From NCBI RefSeq assembly GCF_003992015.1, contig NZ_RQVK01000003.1:1-64000 (forward strand): a stretch of 64,000 nucleotides of DNA, written 5' to 3'. Source of the DNA: Veillonella sp. VA137 (GTDB taxonomy: Bacteria > Bacillota > Negativicutes > Veillonellales > Veillonellaceae). The notes beneath the pieces are model-generated. The model saw only the letters and a list, made by a program, of their open reading frames with translations, had not been told where the DNA came from and made no database searches. A program made the position numbers and the translations under genes. Positions 30,630 to 40,312 of this stretch are shown here, piece after piece (the first letter of the stretch is position 1; each line of letters begins with the position of its first letter).

Positions 30630-31565
30630 TTATTTCTTTTTCCATTCCATGACTTCAAAACCATAGTTACGAATATGTTCTTTCAATAGTTTTAAATATT
30701 TTTTCGCAATGGGACTTGGCTCTAGCATATGTGGCATTAAGTACCCCATAGTCATCGTATCTTCTACATCTAGAGGAATGGCGATGATCTTATCGTCATT
30801 TAATTCACGGCTCAAAATACCAGAACTAATAGTATATCCATTCAAACCAACCATTAAATTAAAAATAGTGGCACGATCCGATACTTTTATGGTCATTTTT
30901 CTGTCCAAAGTACTTAAAATTTCCTCTGAAAAATAGAAGGAATTATCTTCTCCCTGATCATAGCACAAGTAAGGGAAATCCTCTAGTTCTTCCAAGGTAA
31001 TTTTATCTTGGTTTGCCAAGGGATGTTCGCGGCACAAAAATACATGTGGTTCCGCTTCAAATAATGGGTAGAACGTCAATTTATACTCTTTAAATAACTT
31101 TTCCATCACTTGACGATTAAAATTATTCAAATACAAAATACCCAATTCGCTTTTGAAAGTAGCTAAATCCTCAAATATATTTTGCGTTTCTGTTTCCCGC
31201 AAACCAAATTGATACTCATCAGTATCTACACTTTTTATAAGCTCTACGAAAGCATGTACCACAAAGGCATAATGCTGAGCAGAAATAAAGAAGTGTTCTT
31301 TTCGTTTGGTATTCGATTTATATCGCTCTTCTAATAATTGAATTTGATCTAGTACTTGTCGAGCATAAATCATAAATTCACGTCCATCATGGGTTAAGGT
31401 TACCCCTGACTTAGTACGCAACAATAATTGAACACCCATTTCGTGTTCTAGTTCTTTTACCGCATTGGATAAGCTAGGTTGGGATAAATATAATTCCTTA
31501 GCCGCTTCATTAATAGATCCTTTTTCTGCAATTTTTTCTAAATATTGTAATTGTTGTATTCTCAT
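30630..31565 (-). CDS. LysR-family transcriptional regulator
   Basis: 311 residues. The winged helix-turn-helix is at residues 1-60 (MRIQQLQYLEKIAEKGSINEAA start, then LYLSQPSLSNAVKELE), followed by a periplasmic-binding-protein-like effector domain. Same strand as, and directly upstream of, the riboswitch-mutAB operon, with a LysR-type T-N11-A dyad lying in between. It could also serve the DcuC/M20 genes upstream. The effector is not deducible; regulation of mutAB is inference. Confidence 0.93.
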   Translation of the reverse strand: MRIQQLQYLEKIAEKGSINEAAKELYLSQPSLSNAVKELEHEMGVQLLLRTKSGVTLTHDGREFMIYARQVLDQIQLLEERYKSNTKRKEHFFISAQHYAFVVHAFVELIKSVDTDEYQFGLRETETQNIFEDLATFKSELGILYLNNFNRQVMEKLFKEYKLTFYPLFEAEPHVFLCREHPLANQDKITLEELEDFPYLCYDQGEDNSFYFSEEILSTLDRKMTIKVSDRATIFNLMVGLNGYTISSGILSRELNDDKIIAIPLDVEDTMTMGYLMPHMLEPSPIAKKYLKLLKEHIRNYGFEVMEWKKK

Positions 31566-31821
31566 CTGTTTTGGCCTTTTCTATATCTATCATGAAGTAC
31601 ACCCTTTTTCATTACTTTCATAGGAATGAAAAACCTAACGAGTAAGGTACGAATACTTACACGTTAGGTACTTCATGTTGTTAACGATTCCATTATTCAC
31701 CCTCAGGGGGTAATAGTCTTGTACAACTATAATACATAAAAGACCACTCATCGTCAACATTTAATTTCTATCAAATCCTTAGGAATTATAATCAATCCCT
31801 ATCTTATGCCTCTTTCACTCA

Positions 31822-33183
31822 TTAATGGAAAATTAAAATACAAATCGTAGAGGTAATGAATGTAATTAATACTGGCACTGCAGTTCGTTTTACTAAATCA
31901 AAACTAGAAATATTTGCCACACCAGCTACTGCAATCATAACCGCACTAATTGGGCTCAACAAACGTCCAACAGAGGCCGCATTTTGCATACCTAGTAGCA
32001 TGGTAATCGCATTACCACCTAATTCTTTAGCAAAATTTGGCACTAATGGTGAGAATGCAAACATAGATGCTACACCAGAGCCCATAACAATGCTCAATAC
32101 TAAAATAATACCAGATACGATAACCCCTACAATATCGGCTTGGATAGAGAAGGTTTTAATGAATGCTACGAACTCATTCACAATCCCTAAGGATGTCAAA
32201 CCGAATGCAAAGGTTTCCCCTGCTACAATCAATGTTACCGTATTGGTAAATTGGTCCCCCATACCTTTAAAGAAAGTTTGAATAGACGCAGCTACCTTTC
32301 GGAAATCACGTAAGCGAATCAATTCAAATATCATGGCGATGAATAAGCTTAGGAACATAGCCAAGTTAACATTCATCTTAATGCCTGCAATACCATATTT
32401 ACTAAATCCTAACATAAATACAAGTGGCAAGAATGGCAATATTAAATACGCAAGAGGTCCTACTGCTACTTCTTCTTGTGGTTCTGTATGTACAACTTCG
32501 GAAGGAACATGACCAGATTTTTTATCCATATATTGTTGCCATATGTAATGTGCAATAGCTGTCACAATACCACTGATAATGTATACCTTCAATTGATAGC
32601 CTACGAAGTATTCTTCTACTCCTAAGCCCACCGTTTTAGATACTAATAAGCTTGTAGCAGAAGCTGGTCCAATGTCCAACAAATGACCAGTAGCTACCGC
32701 TGCTGCTGCCCCTACCGGGCTTACGCCTAAACGCACCAAGATAGGGAAGATGGTCACCATCATCAACATCGCTAAACCAGATGCACTTGGGATTACCAAG
32801 GACATAAACATATTTAATAAGAATGTTAAAGATAATACTAAATAAGGAGCTTTCATCGCTTGCAAAGGTTTTATTGCAGTTGTAACCAAGCGAGAGCTAG
32901 CACCAATATGATCCATGTATTTAGCAAAGCCAGTACATGTCATAATCATGAGACCCAACCCTGCTGCATCCTTTGCAGTGGTATTATTAATCCACTCAAA
33001 AGCATCAAAGAACATCATGCCTGTTCCTTTTTTCGCATCTACAAACTCCGTTGTATAGCCAAGGAAGTACGCCCCTAGCATCATGATTAAACCGCCTAAC
33101 AACAATACTGTTTGTGCTTTAAACTTTTTAATCACCAATGTACCTGCGCCTAAAATTATGATAGCGCACAACAATAAATTCAT
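31822..33183 (-). CDS. DcuC-family C4-dicarboxylate carrier
   Basis: 453 residues, about 12 membrane segments, DcuC/YfcC-like ion transporter superfamily. The central segment MSLVIPSASGLAMLMMVTIFP and the later GSGVASMFAFSPLVP are typical. DcuC exchanges or exports dicarboxylates such as succinate in anaerobes. I place the start at 33183 (MNLLLCAII), with GGAGAAG 8 bases ahead, rather than 7 codons upstream. It follows the M20 hydrolase gene by 35 bp, so the two form an operon; an alternative substrate linked to the hydrolase product (a carboxylated peptide or aminobenzoyl compound) is possible. Confidence 0.85.
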   Translation of the reverse strand: MNLLLCAIIILGAGTLVIKKFKAQTVLLLGGLIMMLGAYFLGYTTEFVDAKKGTGMMFFDAFEWINNTTAKDAAGLGLMIMTCTGFAKYMDHIGASSRLVTTAIKPLQAMKAPYLVLSLTFLLNMFMSLVIPSASGLAMLMMVTIFPILVRLGVSPVGAAAAVATGHLLDIGPASATSLLVSKTVGLGVEEYFVGYQLKVYIISGIVTAIAHYIWQQYMDKKSGHVPSEVVHTEPQEEVAVGPLAYLILPFLPLVFMLGFSKYGIAGIKMNVNLAMFLSLFIAMIFELIRLRDFRKVAASIQTFFKGMGDQFTNTVTLIVAGETFAFGLTSLGIVNEFVAFIKTFSIQADIVGVIVSGIILVLSIVMGSGVASMFAFSPLVPNFAKELGGNAITMLLGMQNAASVGRLLSPISAVMIAVAGVANISSFDLVKRTAVPVLITFITSTICILIFH

Positions 33184-33218
33184 AACTGCTTCTCCCTTAC
33201 CCATTCAAAATAGGCTAC

Positions 33219-34379
33219 TTAATAATTTGCTTTCGACTGTTGAAAGTCTTCTTGAATCTGAGCCAATAAGCCCGGTGTGGTAAGAATTTCCTCTACTGTA
33301 AGAGCGATTCCCTTAGCACCGTACATAATGGCATCCTCTGCTAGCTGAGTTTTTCCATTATCTAACCATTCTTGGGAATGACTAGTCACCCCTCTGCCTA
33401 CAAATTTAACCCGCAAACAAGCTCCTGGTACGCGGAAAGTAACACTGGAAAAGTCTGTAGAGCCAGTGACTTTACGTGGCTCAGAAATATCTGGTGCCCC
33501 CACTTGTTCCGCATTTTTTAAGAGTAAATCATTTAGACTTTGCACATTGACCTTATTATCATAGGCTTTCACTTCATCCCATTCCATAGTAGCTCCCACT
33601 TGCAAGGCTGCCCCTTGCGCCACTTGTTTCACGCGCTCCACCACTTCATCTAAGCGAATGCGACTAGAGGAACGAATATACCACTGTGTACACGCATAAT
33701 CTGGCACGATATTCGCTGCCTTACCACCATCTGTGATAATCCCATGCATACGTACTTCTGTAGGCACATGTTCTCGAAGATATTCCATGCCATTAAAGAA
33801 TAACAATACCGCATCCAAAGCACTAATCCCTTTTTCTGGGGCAATCGCAGCATGCGCTGACTTACCATGGAATTTAATATTCACCAAGTTAAGCGCCAGG
33901 GACTTGCCATCTACCGTTGTGGAATCACTACCGTGCATCATAAATGCTACATCTAAGTCGTCGAATACGCCCTCTTTGGCCATCACTAACTTACCTGATG
34001 CAGTCTCTTCTGCTGGAGTCCCATATACCACCAATGTGGCTGGCACTTGCAAGGTACGACGTAAACCAATAGCTGCTGCACAGATGGAAGGCCCTTGCAG
34101 ATTATGCCCACAAGCATGACCCAAACCTTCTAAGGCATCATATTCGCAGAGAAGCCCAATTTTCGGTCCTCCTCCTTGCACATGGTACACAGCACGAAAT
34201 GCGGTTTGTAAACCACTCACTTCACGGTCTACAGTAAACCCTTCACTTTCCAGTAAATCTGTTAATTTACCATGGGCTAAAAACTCTTCATTCCCTAGTT
34301 CTGGATGGTCGAAGAAAAAATCATTTAATGTTTTCATGGATCCTCGCAAGGATTCAATTTCTTCTAGTAATTGACTCAT
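33219..34379 (-). CDS. M20-family amidohydrolase
   Basis: 386 residues, M20D-like metallo-amidohydrolase. Visible motifs: HPELGNEE near the N-terminus, the metal-site EYDALEGLGHACGHN (Asp, His-His), TPAEETASGK (Glu-Glu) and the dimerisation-domain FHGKSAHAA. This resembles AbgB/aminoacylase-type enzymes that hydrolyse N-acyl amino acids or aminobenzoyl-glutamate. The start at 34379 has AAAGGAG before it; a longer frame upstream lacks such a site. First gene of an operon with the DcuC-type carrier. Confidence 0.9.
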   Translation of the reverse strand: MSQLLEEIESLRGSMKTLNDFFFDHPELGNEEFLAHGKLTDLLESEGFTVDREVSGLQTAFRAVYHVQGGGPKIGLLCEYDALEGLGHACGHNLQGPSICAAAIGLRRTLQVPATLVVYGTPAEETASGKLVMAKEGVFDDLDVAFMMHGSDSTTVDGKSLALNLVNIKFHGKSAHAAIAPEKGISALDAVLLFFNGMEYLREHVPTEVRMHGIITDGGKAANIVPDYACTQWYIRSSSRIRLDEVVERVKQVAQGAALQVGATMEWDEVKAYDNKVNVQSLNDLLLKNAEQVGAPDISEPRKVTGSTDFSSVTFRVPGACLRVKFVGRGVTSHSQEWLDNGKTQLAEDAIMYGAKGIALTVEEILTTPGLLAQIQEDFQQSKANY

Positions 34380-34723
34380 CACTTTCTCCTTTCTTGCACA
34401 ATAAGCATGCACAACTCTATGACTACAGGAATTACATTCCCTCATTTTTCTCTTTTTCTGAAAGTCCTACTATAACTAACTAGCAATAGCAGTATTCCGA
34501 ATACTTCTATTATATAGATTTCTAGTGAAAGTTCCAATACATATAGCATAGGATTCCTCAATTTTCTCTATGCTAATTTCATATGCATCCCCTCCTAATT
34601 TCTATTGTCCATTATATATTTATAGTTTTTTCCTATAACGCACAATATATATTATCAATTGGTCTATATAGAAAAAAATTGGTATCATAGAAACATCTTT
34701 TACTAATAAGAAAGGAACTAGCC
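34380..34723. other. Divergent intergenic region between the M20 gene and metF, 344 bp
   Basis: AT-rich, no gene. Two TTGGT-centred repeats (34659-34663 and 34679-34683, spaced 20 bp) precede metF, followed by a good RBS AAAGGA. No clear -35/-10 pair could be assigned on either strand. Confidence 0.45.
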
Positions 34724-35605
34724 ATGAGCGATACTATACAACAAAAACGGCCAACATTATCTTACGAAATATTCCCTCCTAACACACAAGTAGGAGATGA
34801 AAAAATCATTACTGTCTTAGATGAATTAAAAAGCCTAAAACCAGAGTTCATCTCTGTTACCTGCAGCAATAAACAACGCAATATCGAAGAAACAACTATC
34901 AAGTTGTCCAACTATGTACAAAATACATTGCATATCCCTACAAAAGCCCATTTACCAGCTATTTATTTATCTAAAGAGCAAGTGCGATCCGTTATTGATC
35001 AATTAAATCAACTAGGTATCCACAAGCTACTAGCACTTCGTGGTGATATTTTAGAAGATCTACCACCAGTAGGAGACTTTAAATATGCTTCAGAACTCGT
35101 ACATTTTGTAAAAGAGTATGCTCCGCATTTCCAAGTTTCTGGCGCTTGCTATCCAGAAGTACATCCAGATTCACCTAACCAATTACAGGACATTAAATTC
35201 TTAAAAGAAAAAGTAGATGCTGGCTGTGAACTATTAGTCACACAATTTTTCTTAGATAACAATGTATTCTATGACTTCCAAGAAAAATGCGCCTTAGCAG
35301 GCATTGATGTGCCAATCTTAGCAGGGGTAATGCCTATCATCAACCGCAACCAAGCTTTGCGTCTATTAACAAGCAATGCTACCGCTATTCCACGCAAATT
35401 TAAAGCTATTTTAGACAAATACGAGCATGATCCAATCGCCCTTCGTGATGCTGGCCTTGCTTACGCCTTAAATCAAATCGTTGACCTTGTAACAGAAGGC
35501 GTATCTGGTATTCATTTATACACAATGAACCAATCTAATACAGCTTTGTATATCGAAAATGCTGCACGTTCTTTATTTAGCTCTCCTATTTATGAAAGTA
35601 TATAA
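34724..35605 (+). CDS. metF: Methylenetetrahydrofolate reductase
   Basis: 293 residues, the bacterial single-domain length. It is a TIM barrel binding FAD and reduces methylene-THF to methyl-THF for methionine synthesis. Signatures: LSYEIFPPNT near the N-terminus (active-site Glu), ALRGD around residue 105, VSGACYPEVHP and VTQFFLDN. Single plus-strand gene among minus-strand neighbours, with its own terminator downstream. RBS AAAGGA upstream of ATG. Confidence 0.95.
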   Translation: MSDTIQQKRPTLSYEIFPPNTQVGDEKIITVLDELKSLKPEFISVTCSNKQRNIEETTIKLSNYVQNTLHIPTKAHLPAIYLSKEQVRSVIDQLNQLGIHKLLALRGDILEDLPPVGDFKYASELVHFVKEYAPHFQVSGACYPEVHPDSPNQLQDIKFLKEKVDAGCELLVTQFFLDNNVFYDFQEKCALAGIDVPILAGVMPIINRNQALRLLTSNATAIPRKFKAILDKYEHDPIALRDAGLAYALNQIVDLVTEGVSGIHLYTMNQSNTALYIENAARSLFSSPIYESI

Positions 35606-35660
35606 ATAAGATTAACCATATAGCCTTCAACACTTATAGCATACAGACAAATTATAATAA

Positions 35661-35712
35661 AAATGCTCTACACAGTGTCTCTCTCAAAGAGAACCTAAGT
35701 AGGGCATTTTTT
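35661..35712 (+). terminator. metF terminator
   Basis: AAATGCTCTAC pairs with GTAGGGCATTT (G-T and one mismatch), inner ctctc/gag pairs, followed by six T. Confidence 0.8.
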
Positions 35713-35764
35713 ATACATTTTAGCCCTACTAGTATAGATGTGTTGCCAGAACAAACCTACAAAA

Positions 35765-35856
35765 TAAAAGAGGAAAGTTGATCGAAATACATCAACTTTC
35801 CTTTATTGGTTCTATAATATATATATTTTTTGGAGAATAGCAAAAGCCATCCTCCT
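35765..35856 (-). ncRNA. Candidate structured element, copy B (double hairpin)
   Basis: Minus strand: hairpin 2 GGAGGAUGGC, UUUU, GCUAUUCUCC (35832-35855), an AU-rich linker with TTATAGAACC, then hairpin 1 (AGGAAAGTTGAT with ATCAACTTTCCT, 35771-35802) and TCTTTTATTTT. Same order, same UUUU loop and same linker words as copy A at 12996-13120, but the arm sequences differ with pairing kept. It lies about 155 bp after alr. Confidence 0.5.
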
Positions 35857-36012
35857 CAAACCTTTTCTATTCGTCTCATTATTCATATTGTAAAGAAAAT
35901 TAAATGATATGCTTATTTTTATATAAAAATAGTCATTCCATTCAGTTTCCTTACATTTTAAATCTTGACAGCTAAGAATTGACTAGTCATACTTATGCTT
36001 TATCCATATCCT

Positions 36013-37122
36013 CTAAATATAATGTCGTGGTACCCGCTCTGAAAAATTACAGAATATTTCATAAGGAATGGTCCCAACCAAATAAGCCAATTCAAGGGCT
36101 GTAATACTCTCTTGCCCTTGTTGTCCTAATAGCACAACAGCATCTCCTGGAGCTACAGTAATATGACTTGGTACTTTCACCATAAATTGGTCCATACAGA
36201 TACGCCCTACTATAGGGCAGCGTGTACCATGGATAAGCACAGAGCCTTTATTAGACAACGCCCTAGGATATCCATCGGCATAACCCACAGGTATAGTAGC
36301 GATCGTTTCCTCAGCCATCGTTGTATAGGTACTTCCATAACCGATAGATGACCCTTTGGGTAAATGTTGTACATGTACTACCTTACTATATAAACTCAAA
36401 GCTGGTTTCAATCCCAATCGATTAGGCACATCCATGGAAGGCATAATGCCATATTGAATAATACCTGGTCGAGCATCGTTAAATAAACTATCTCTTACTG
36501 CTAACAATCCAGCACTATTAGCTAAAGAAAAGCGATAATCCTCAGTACGATTGGCACGAATTAACTCCACCACATCTCGAAATTGTTGTACTTGTTGATT
36601 GGCATGAGTTTGATCCGCAGCATCGCCATTGGCTAGGTGTGTAAAAAATCCATCTACTCGTAAATATTCATAAGACTCTACTGTTTCTAAAAATGCTAAT
36701 ACATCATCTGGCTTACTACCGATACGATGCATACCTGTATCTACAGCAATAGCACACTCTACAATTGTTTCATGTCGACGAGCACATTCATTCAACGCTT
36801 CTAAATCTGTGGATTCACAAATAGCAGGTCTAGAATGCCCTTCTATCACTAAATCAAAGGATTGGGGCAGCGTCAGACCTAATAGATAAATAGGTACCGT
36901 TATACCTGCCTCACGCAAAGGAATCGCCTCTTCTGGAAAAGCTACGGCTAGCGACTCATACCCTTCCTCTACGGCAATACGTCCTACCATAACACTACCA
37001 TGTCCATAAGCATTTGCTTTCACCACTGCAGTACTCGTGCACCACTCTGGTAAACAATCTTTAATTTTCCGTAAATTACTTCGTATTTGTGCTGTATCAA
37101 TTTCTACATATGTAGGTCTCAC
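36013..37122 (-). CDS. alr: Alanine racemase
   Basis: 369 residues, fold-type III PLP enzyme giving D-alanine for peptidoglycan. The PLP lysine is in AVVKANAYGHG (about residue 34); the second catalytic residue region is VGRICMDQFMV (Tyr-loop region preceded by SIGYGSTYTT). Length is typical. Monocistronic, with the double-hairpin element downstream. Confidence 0.96.
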   Translation of the reverse strand: MRPTYVEIDTAQIRSNLRKIKDCLPEWCTSTAVVKANAYGHGSVMVGRIAVEEGYESLAVAFPEEAIPLREAGITVPIYLLGLTLPQSFDLVIEGHSRPAICESTDLEALNECARRHETIVECAIAVDTGMHRIGSKPDDVLAFLETVESYEYLRVDGFFTHLANGDAADQTHANQQVQQFRDVVELIRANRTEDYRFSLANSAGLLAVRDSLFNDARPGIIQYGIMPSMDVPNRLGLKPALSLYSKVVHVQHLPKGSSIGYGSTYTTMAEETIATIPVGYADGYPRALSNKGSVLIHGTRCPIVGRICMDQFMVKVPSHITVAPGDAVVLLGQQGQESITALELAYLVGTIPYEIFCNFSERVPRHYI

Positions 37123-37287
37123 ACATTCACCTTCTTATTATTAGTATATAAAACCTAGTATTAACTACTATTTATTAAACTATTATAATAGCTCCTAACT
37201 ATTCTAAATAATTATTTGCATTACTAATGTACCATGCTATAAAAGTATATGCAATCCTTTTAGATTATTTCTTTTAATACCTTTCAT

Positions 37288-37340
37288 AAAAAGGACTGAC
37301 TACAAAATCTTGCAAACAAGATTCTGCGTCAGTCCTTATC
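37288..37340 (-). terminator. Terminator of the DASS transporter operon
   Basis: AAGGACTGAC (37291-37300) with GTCAGTCCTT (37329-37338) and an inner AATCTTG/CAAGATT stem. T run on the minus strand. Confidence 0.9.
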
Positions 37341-37386
37341 TATTACCTATTTAATTTTACATTATACCTAAGCAAAGTATGTTACA

Positions 37387-38682
37387 TTATGGCATATTGA
37401 AAGGCCATACCATTGGAATCACGATAAGACTTACGATGAAGCAAACCAGGATTAATGGAGTACCTGCTTTCACATAATCCATAAATTTGTAATTACCAGG
37501 TGTTAATACAATTGTATTAGGTGGTGTACCTACTGGTGTAGCGAATGCGCAAGATGCGGCAACGCCAATCGCCATAAGTACTGCATGAGGGCTTGCGCCC
37601 ATCGCTTGAGCAATGGAGATACCAATTGGTGCTAACAATGCGCAAGATGCTGTATTGGACATAAATTGTGTTAATACGCAAGATAAGATAAATAATACAG
37701 CTGTTGCAAAGTAAGGACTTGGGTTATCACCCATGATACCTACTACTGCATTGGCAATCATTTTACCAGCCCCAGAATCATTCATCGCGGCCGCTACTGG
37801 CATCATGCCAGCAAATAGGAAAATAGTTACCCAATCTATCGATTGATATGCTTGTTTCTCTTTTAAGCAACCAGCTAATACGGCTAAAATAGCACCTACG
37901 ATAGCGGCTACATGAAGAGGAACGTTAATACCAATGCTTTTCAATGGATCAGACAATGCCATGAATAATACAACACCTAATAAGATAATACCAGAGTACC
38001 ACATTTTTTTAGGATCATTAGAAATTTCACTAGCATCTACTTCTTGTTCTACTTCAGCATCTGCATTACCATCATGTTTAGGTAAAAAAAGTTTACCAAT
38101 TGTTACCATGTAGATCATAAATGCAACTGTTAAAGGAATACCAATCCATGCAAATTCAAAGAAACCGAATTGAGGTAGTTTAGCTTGGCCTAATGCACCA
38201 TTGATGATGATGTTAGGAGGTGTACCTACTAAAGTGATGATACCACCAATCCCTGCTGCAAATGCCATAGGCATCAATTGACGGGACGCTGGGATTTTAG
38301 CAGATGCACAAATACCAATAACTACTGGCAATAACGCTGCTGCCGTACCTGTGTTAGAAAGCACAGATGACATACCTGCTGTTACAAGCATCAAAGCAAT
38401 CATAAGACCATTTTCACTTTTACCTGCTTTATTAACAACGGAAATACCAATTTTTTGTGCTAAACCAGTATGGAATAATGCAGCACCAATAATAAACATA
38501 CCTGCGAATAAAACTACTGTACTATCAGATAAACCACTAAATACTTGTTTCATTGGAATTACACCTAATAAACCAAGTGCCATAGCACCACCGATAGACG
38601 TAATTGCAAGTGGAATAATTTCTGTTACAAATAATAACGCCATTACACCAAGGACAATTAAGGTTTGTACAGCCGGATCCAT
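37387..38682 (-). CDS. DASS/SLC13-family anion:sodium symporter
   Basis: 431 residues with about 11-12 membrane segments. The family's two SNT-type motifs are visible: SVLSNTGTAAALLPV (about residue 105) and QFMSNTASCALLAPIG (about 345), and each repeat also has a GTPPN (LVGTPPNIIING and TPVGTPPNTIVLTPGNY). These carriers import succinate, malate or related dicarboxylates with Na+. Start at 38682, with GGGAGGAG upstream; the longer frame begins with TTG and lacks a site. It follows a small membrane-protein gene; an AAAGCGCTTT palindrome lies in between. Confidence 0.93.
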   Translation of the reverse strand: MDPAVQTLIVLGVMALLFVTEIIPLAITSIGGAMALGLLGVIPMKQVFSGLSDSTVVLFAGMFIIGAALFHTGLAQKIGISVVNKAGKSENGLMIALMLVTAGMSSVLSNTGTAAALLPVVIGICASAKIPASRQLMPMAFAAGIGGIITLVGTPPNIIINGALGQAKLPQFGFFEFAWIGIPLTVAFMIYMVTIGKLFLPKHDGNADAEVEQEVDASEISNDPKKMWYSGIILLGVVLFMALSDPLKSIGINVPLHVAAIVGAILAVLAGCLKEKQAYQSIDWVTIFLFAGMMPVAAAMNDSGAGKMIANAVVGIMGDNPSPYFATAVLFILSCVLTQFMSNTASCALLAPIGISIAQAMGASPHAVLMAIGVAASCAFATPVGTPPNTIVLTPGNYKFMDYVKAGTPLILVCFIVSLIVIPMVWPFNMP

Positions 38683-38725
38683 AAGAATCAACTCCTCCCT
38701 AAGGGATACATTCCTTATTAGCCGC

Positions 38726-38735
38726 AAAGCGCTTT
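38726..38735. promoter_or_regulatory. cre-like palindrome, site 2
   Basis: AAAGCGCTTT at the end of the small membrane-protein gene, 44 bp upstream of the DASS start. Identical to the core at 39046-39055. Confidence 0.4.
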
Positions 38736-38997
38736 AAAAAAAAGCGTATATAATATAGGAAGATAGGCCAATAAGAAATAACATAATCGCCGCTACTCCA
38801 TACCCTTCTGCTGTACAAGGGTATCCAAAATGTAGCCACTCTCCAAGTAGGCCACGGCGGAGAAAAAAGCTATATGTTTTTCGTTTTTGAAACCATTTAG
38901 ATTTTCGCTCTTCACCTAATAGGAGTGCGGTGATGATAAAAATAAAAAGCGCAATACAAATACAAGCAAAAACCTTTCCTTCGTCTGATAATATCAT
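38734..38997 (-). CDS. Small membrane protein upstream of the DASS transporter
   Basis: 87 residues with two membrane helices (about 12-28 and 63-82) separated by a basic, aromatic loop (KSKWFQKRKTYSFF). No family recognised. The start at 38997 is chosen because GAGGTG lies 6 bases before it; six codons further upstream are in frame but cover that site. It probably shares the transcript with the DASS transporter, and might be an accessory subunit; that is inference. Confidence 0.55.
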   Translation of the reverse strand: MILSDEGKVFACICIALFIFIITALLLGEERKSKWFQKRKTYSFFLRRGLLGEWLHFGYPCTAEGYGVAAIMLFLIGLSSYIIYAFF

Positions 38998-39044
38998 AGG
39001 CGTCACCTCATACATAATAAAAGTGAAAAAAGTCTGAGTATTTC

Positions 39045-39056
39045 TAAAGCGCTTTA
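39045..39056. promoter_or_regulatory. cre-like palindrome, site 1
   Basis: TAAAGCGCTTTA, a perfect 12-bp palindrome resembling LacI/CcpA-family operators, 48 bp upstream of the small gene's start and just downstream of a TATAGT box on the minus strand. Confidence 0.5.
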
Positions 39057-39097
39057 AGACAAACTATATAGTTCATCATAAAAGTATCTGTAATAGC

Positions 39098-39126
39098 CTA
39101 GGCAACCCTTTTAGGCGGATTGCCTA
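39098..39126 (-). terminator. Hairpin after mmdB
   Basis: TAGGCAACCC and GGATTGCCTA arms, 15 bp past the mmdB stop. No T run follows, so termination here is likely weak. Confidence 0.5.
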
Positions 39127-39140
39127 GACACTGTTACAAA

Positions 39141-40256
39141 TTATTTCATCATAGCAAGCATTGTACCAGCTGCTACAGCTGTACCGATAACACCTGCTAC
39201 ATTTGGCCCCATCGCATGCATTAATAGGAAGTTCGAAGGGTTTGCCTGTGAACCCACTACTTGCGATACGCGGGCTGCCATTGGCACCGCAGATACACCA
39301 GCAGAACCGATCAATGGGTTTGTTTTACCACCGTCTGCCCAGCACATTAATTTACCGAAAATAACACCACCAGCGGTACCACCGATGAAGGCAACTAAAC
39401 CTAATACGATAATTTTAATGGTTTCTAAATTTAAGAAACTGTCTGCTGTCATTGTAAGACCTGTACCAGTAGCTAAGAAGATTGTTACTGTGTTAATTAA
39501 AGCGTTTTCAGAAGTATCTGCCAAACGAGCTGTTACACCAGATTCACGGAATAAATTACCAAGCATCAACATGCCTAATAAAGAAGTGATCGGTGGTAAC
39601 AACAAGGAAATGGAAATTGTCGCTACTACTGGGAAAACAACTTTTTCAAAACGAGTTACTTCACGCAATTGTTCCATTACGATTTCACGGTCTTTTTGAG
39701 TTGTAAATAACTTCATAACCGGAGGTTGAATCAATGGTACAAGAGACATATAGGAATATGCCGCTACTGCGATAGCACCTAATAACTCAGGAGCTAATTT
39801 TGAAGCTAAGTAAATGGATGTAGGACCGTCAGCACCACCGATGATACCGATAGCTGCTGCTTGTTTCGCAGTAAATCCAACCATCATCGCTCCACCAAGA
39901 GCCACGAATACGCCGATTTGAGCTGCTGCGCCTAATAATAATGTTTTAGGATTTGCAATGAGTGGACCGAAGTCAGTCATAGCACCTACCCCTAGGAAGA
40001 TAAGAGGTGGGAAAATTTCGTATTTAATCCCTAATCCAATGAGGTTCATAACACCTTCATGGAAACCATTATTAGGAATATTAGCCAAAATACATCCAAA
40101 TGCGATTGGACTCAACAATAGAGGTTCAAAGCCTTTCGCAAAAGCTAAATACAATAAGATAATTCCTACAAGGATCATGATACCATGACCCATTGTGAAA
40201 CTAATAAAACCACTATCCACCCAAACAGAGTTGAGTGCAACAAGAAAAGCGTCCAT
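39141..40256 (-). CDS. mmdB: Methylmalonyl-CoA decarboxylase, beta subunit
   Basis: 371 residues with about nine to ten membrane segments; the carboxybiotin decarboxylase and sodium pump of the complex. Conserved stretches include [15 protein letters not shown], the ion-site [11 protein letters not shown], and [20 protein letters not shown] near the C-terminus. It removes CO2 from carboxybiotin on MmdC and moves Na+ outward. Last gene of the mmdADECB set, 56 bp after mmdC. Confidence 0.96.
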   Translation of the reverse strand: MDAFLVALNSVWVDSGFISFTMGHGIMILVGIILLYLAFAKGFEPLLLSPIAFGCILANIPNNGFHEGVMNLIGLGIKYEIFPPLIFLGVGAMTDFGPLIANPKTLLLGAAAQIGVFVALGGAMMVGFTAKQAAAIGIIGGADGPTSIYLASKLAPELLGAIAVAAYSYMSLVPLIQPPVMKLFTTQKDREIVMEQLREVTRFEKVVFPVVATISISLLLPPITSLLGMLMLGNLFRESGVTARLADTSENALINTVTIFLATGTGLTMTADSFLNLETIKIIVLGLVAFIGGTAGGVIFGKLMCWADGGKTNPLIGSAGVSAVPMAARVSQVVGSQANPSNFLLMHAMGPNVAGVIGTAVAAGTMLAMMK

Positions 40257-40312
40257 ATGGAGTTCCTCCTTAAGAAATAGAAGGGTTTAGTTTAAGCAGT
40301 ATAAATTTATGA

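Larger units (their letters stand above)
35606..36012. other. Convergent intergenic region metF/alr, 407 bp
   Basis: Holds the metF terminator (35661-35712) and copy B of the double-hairpin element (35765-35856). The 155 bp next to alr are AT-rich with no recognised feature. Confidence 0.6.
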
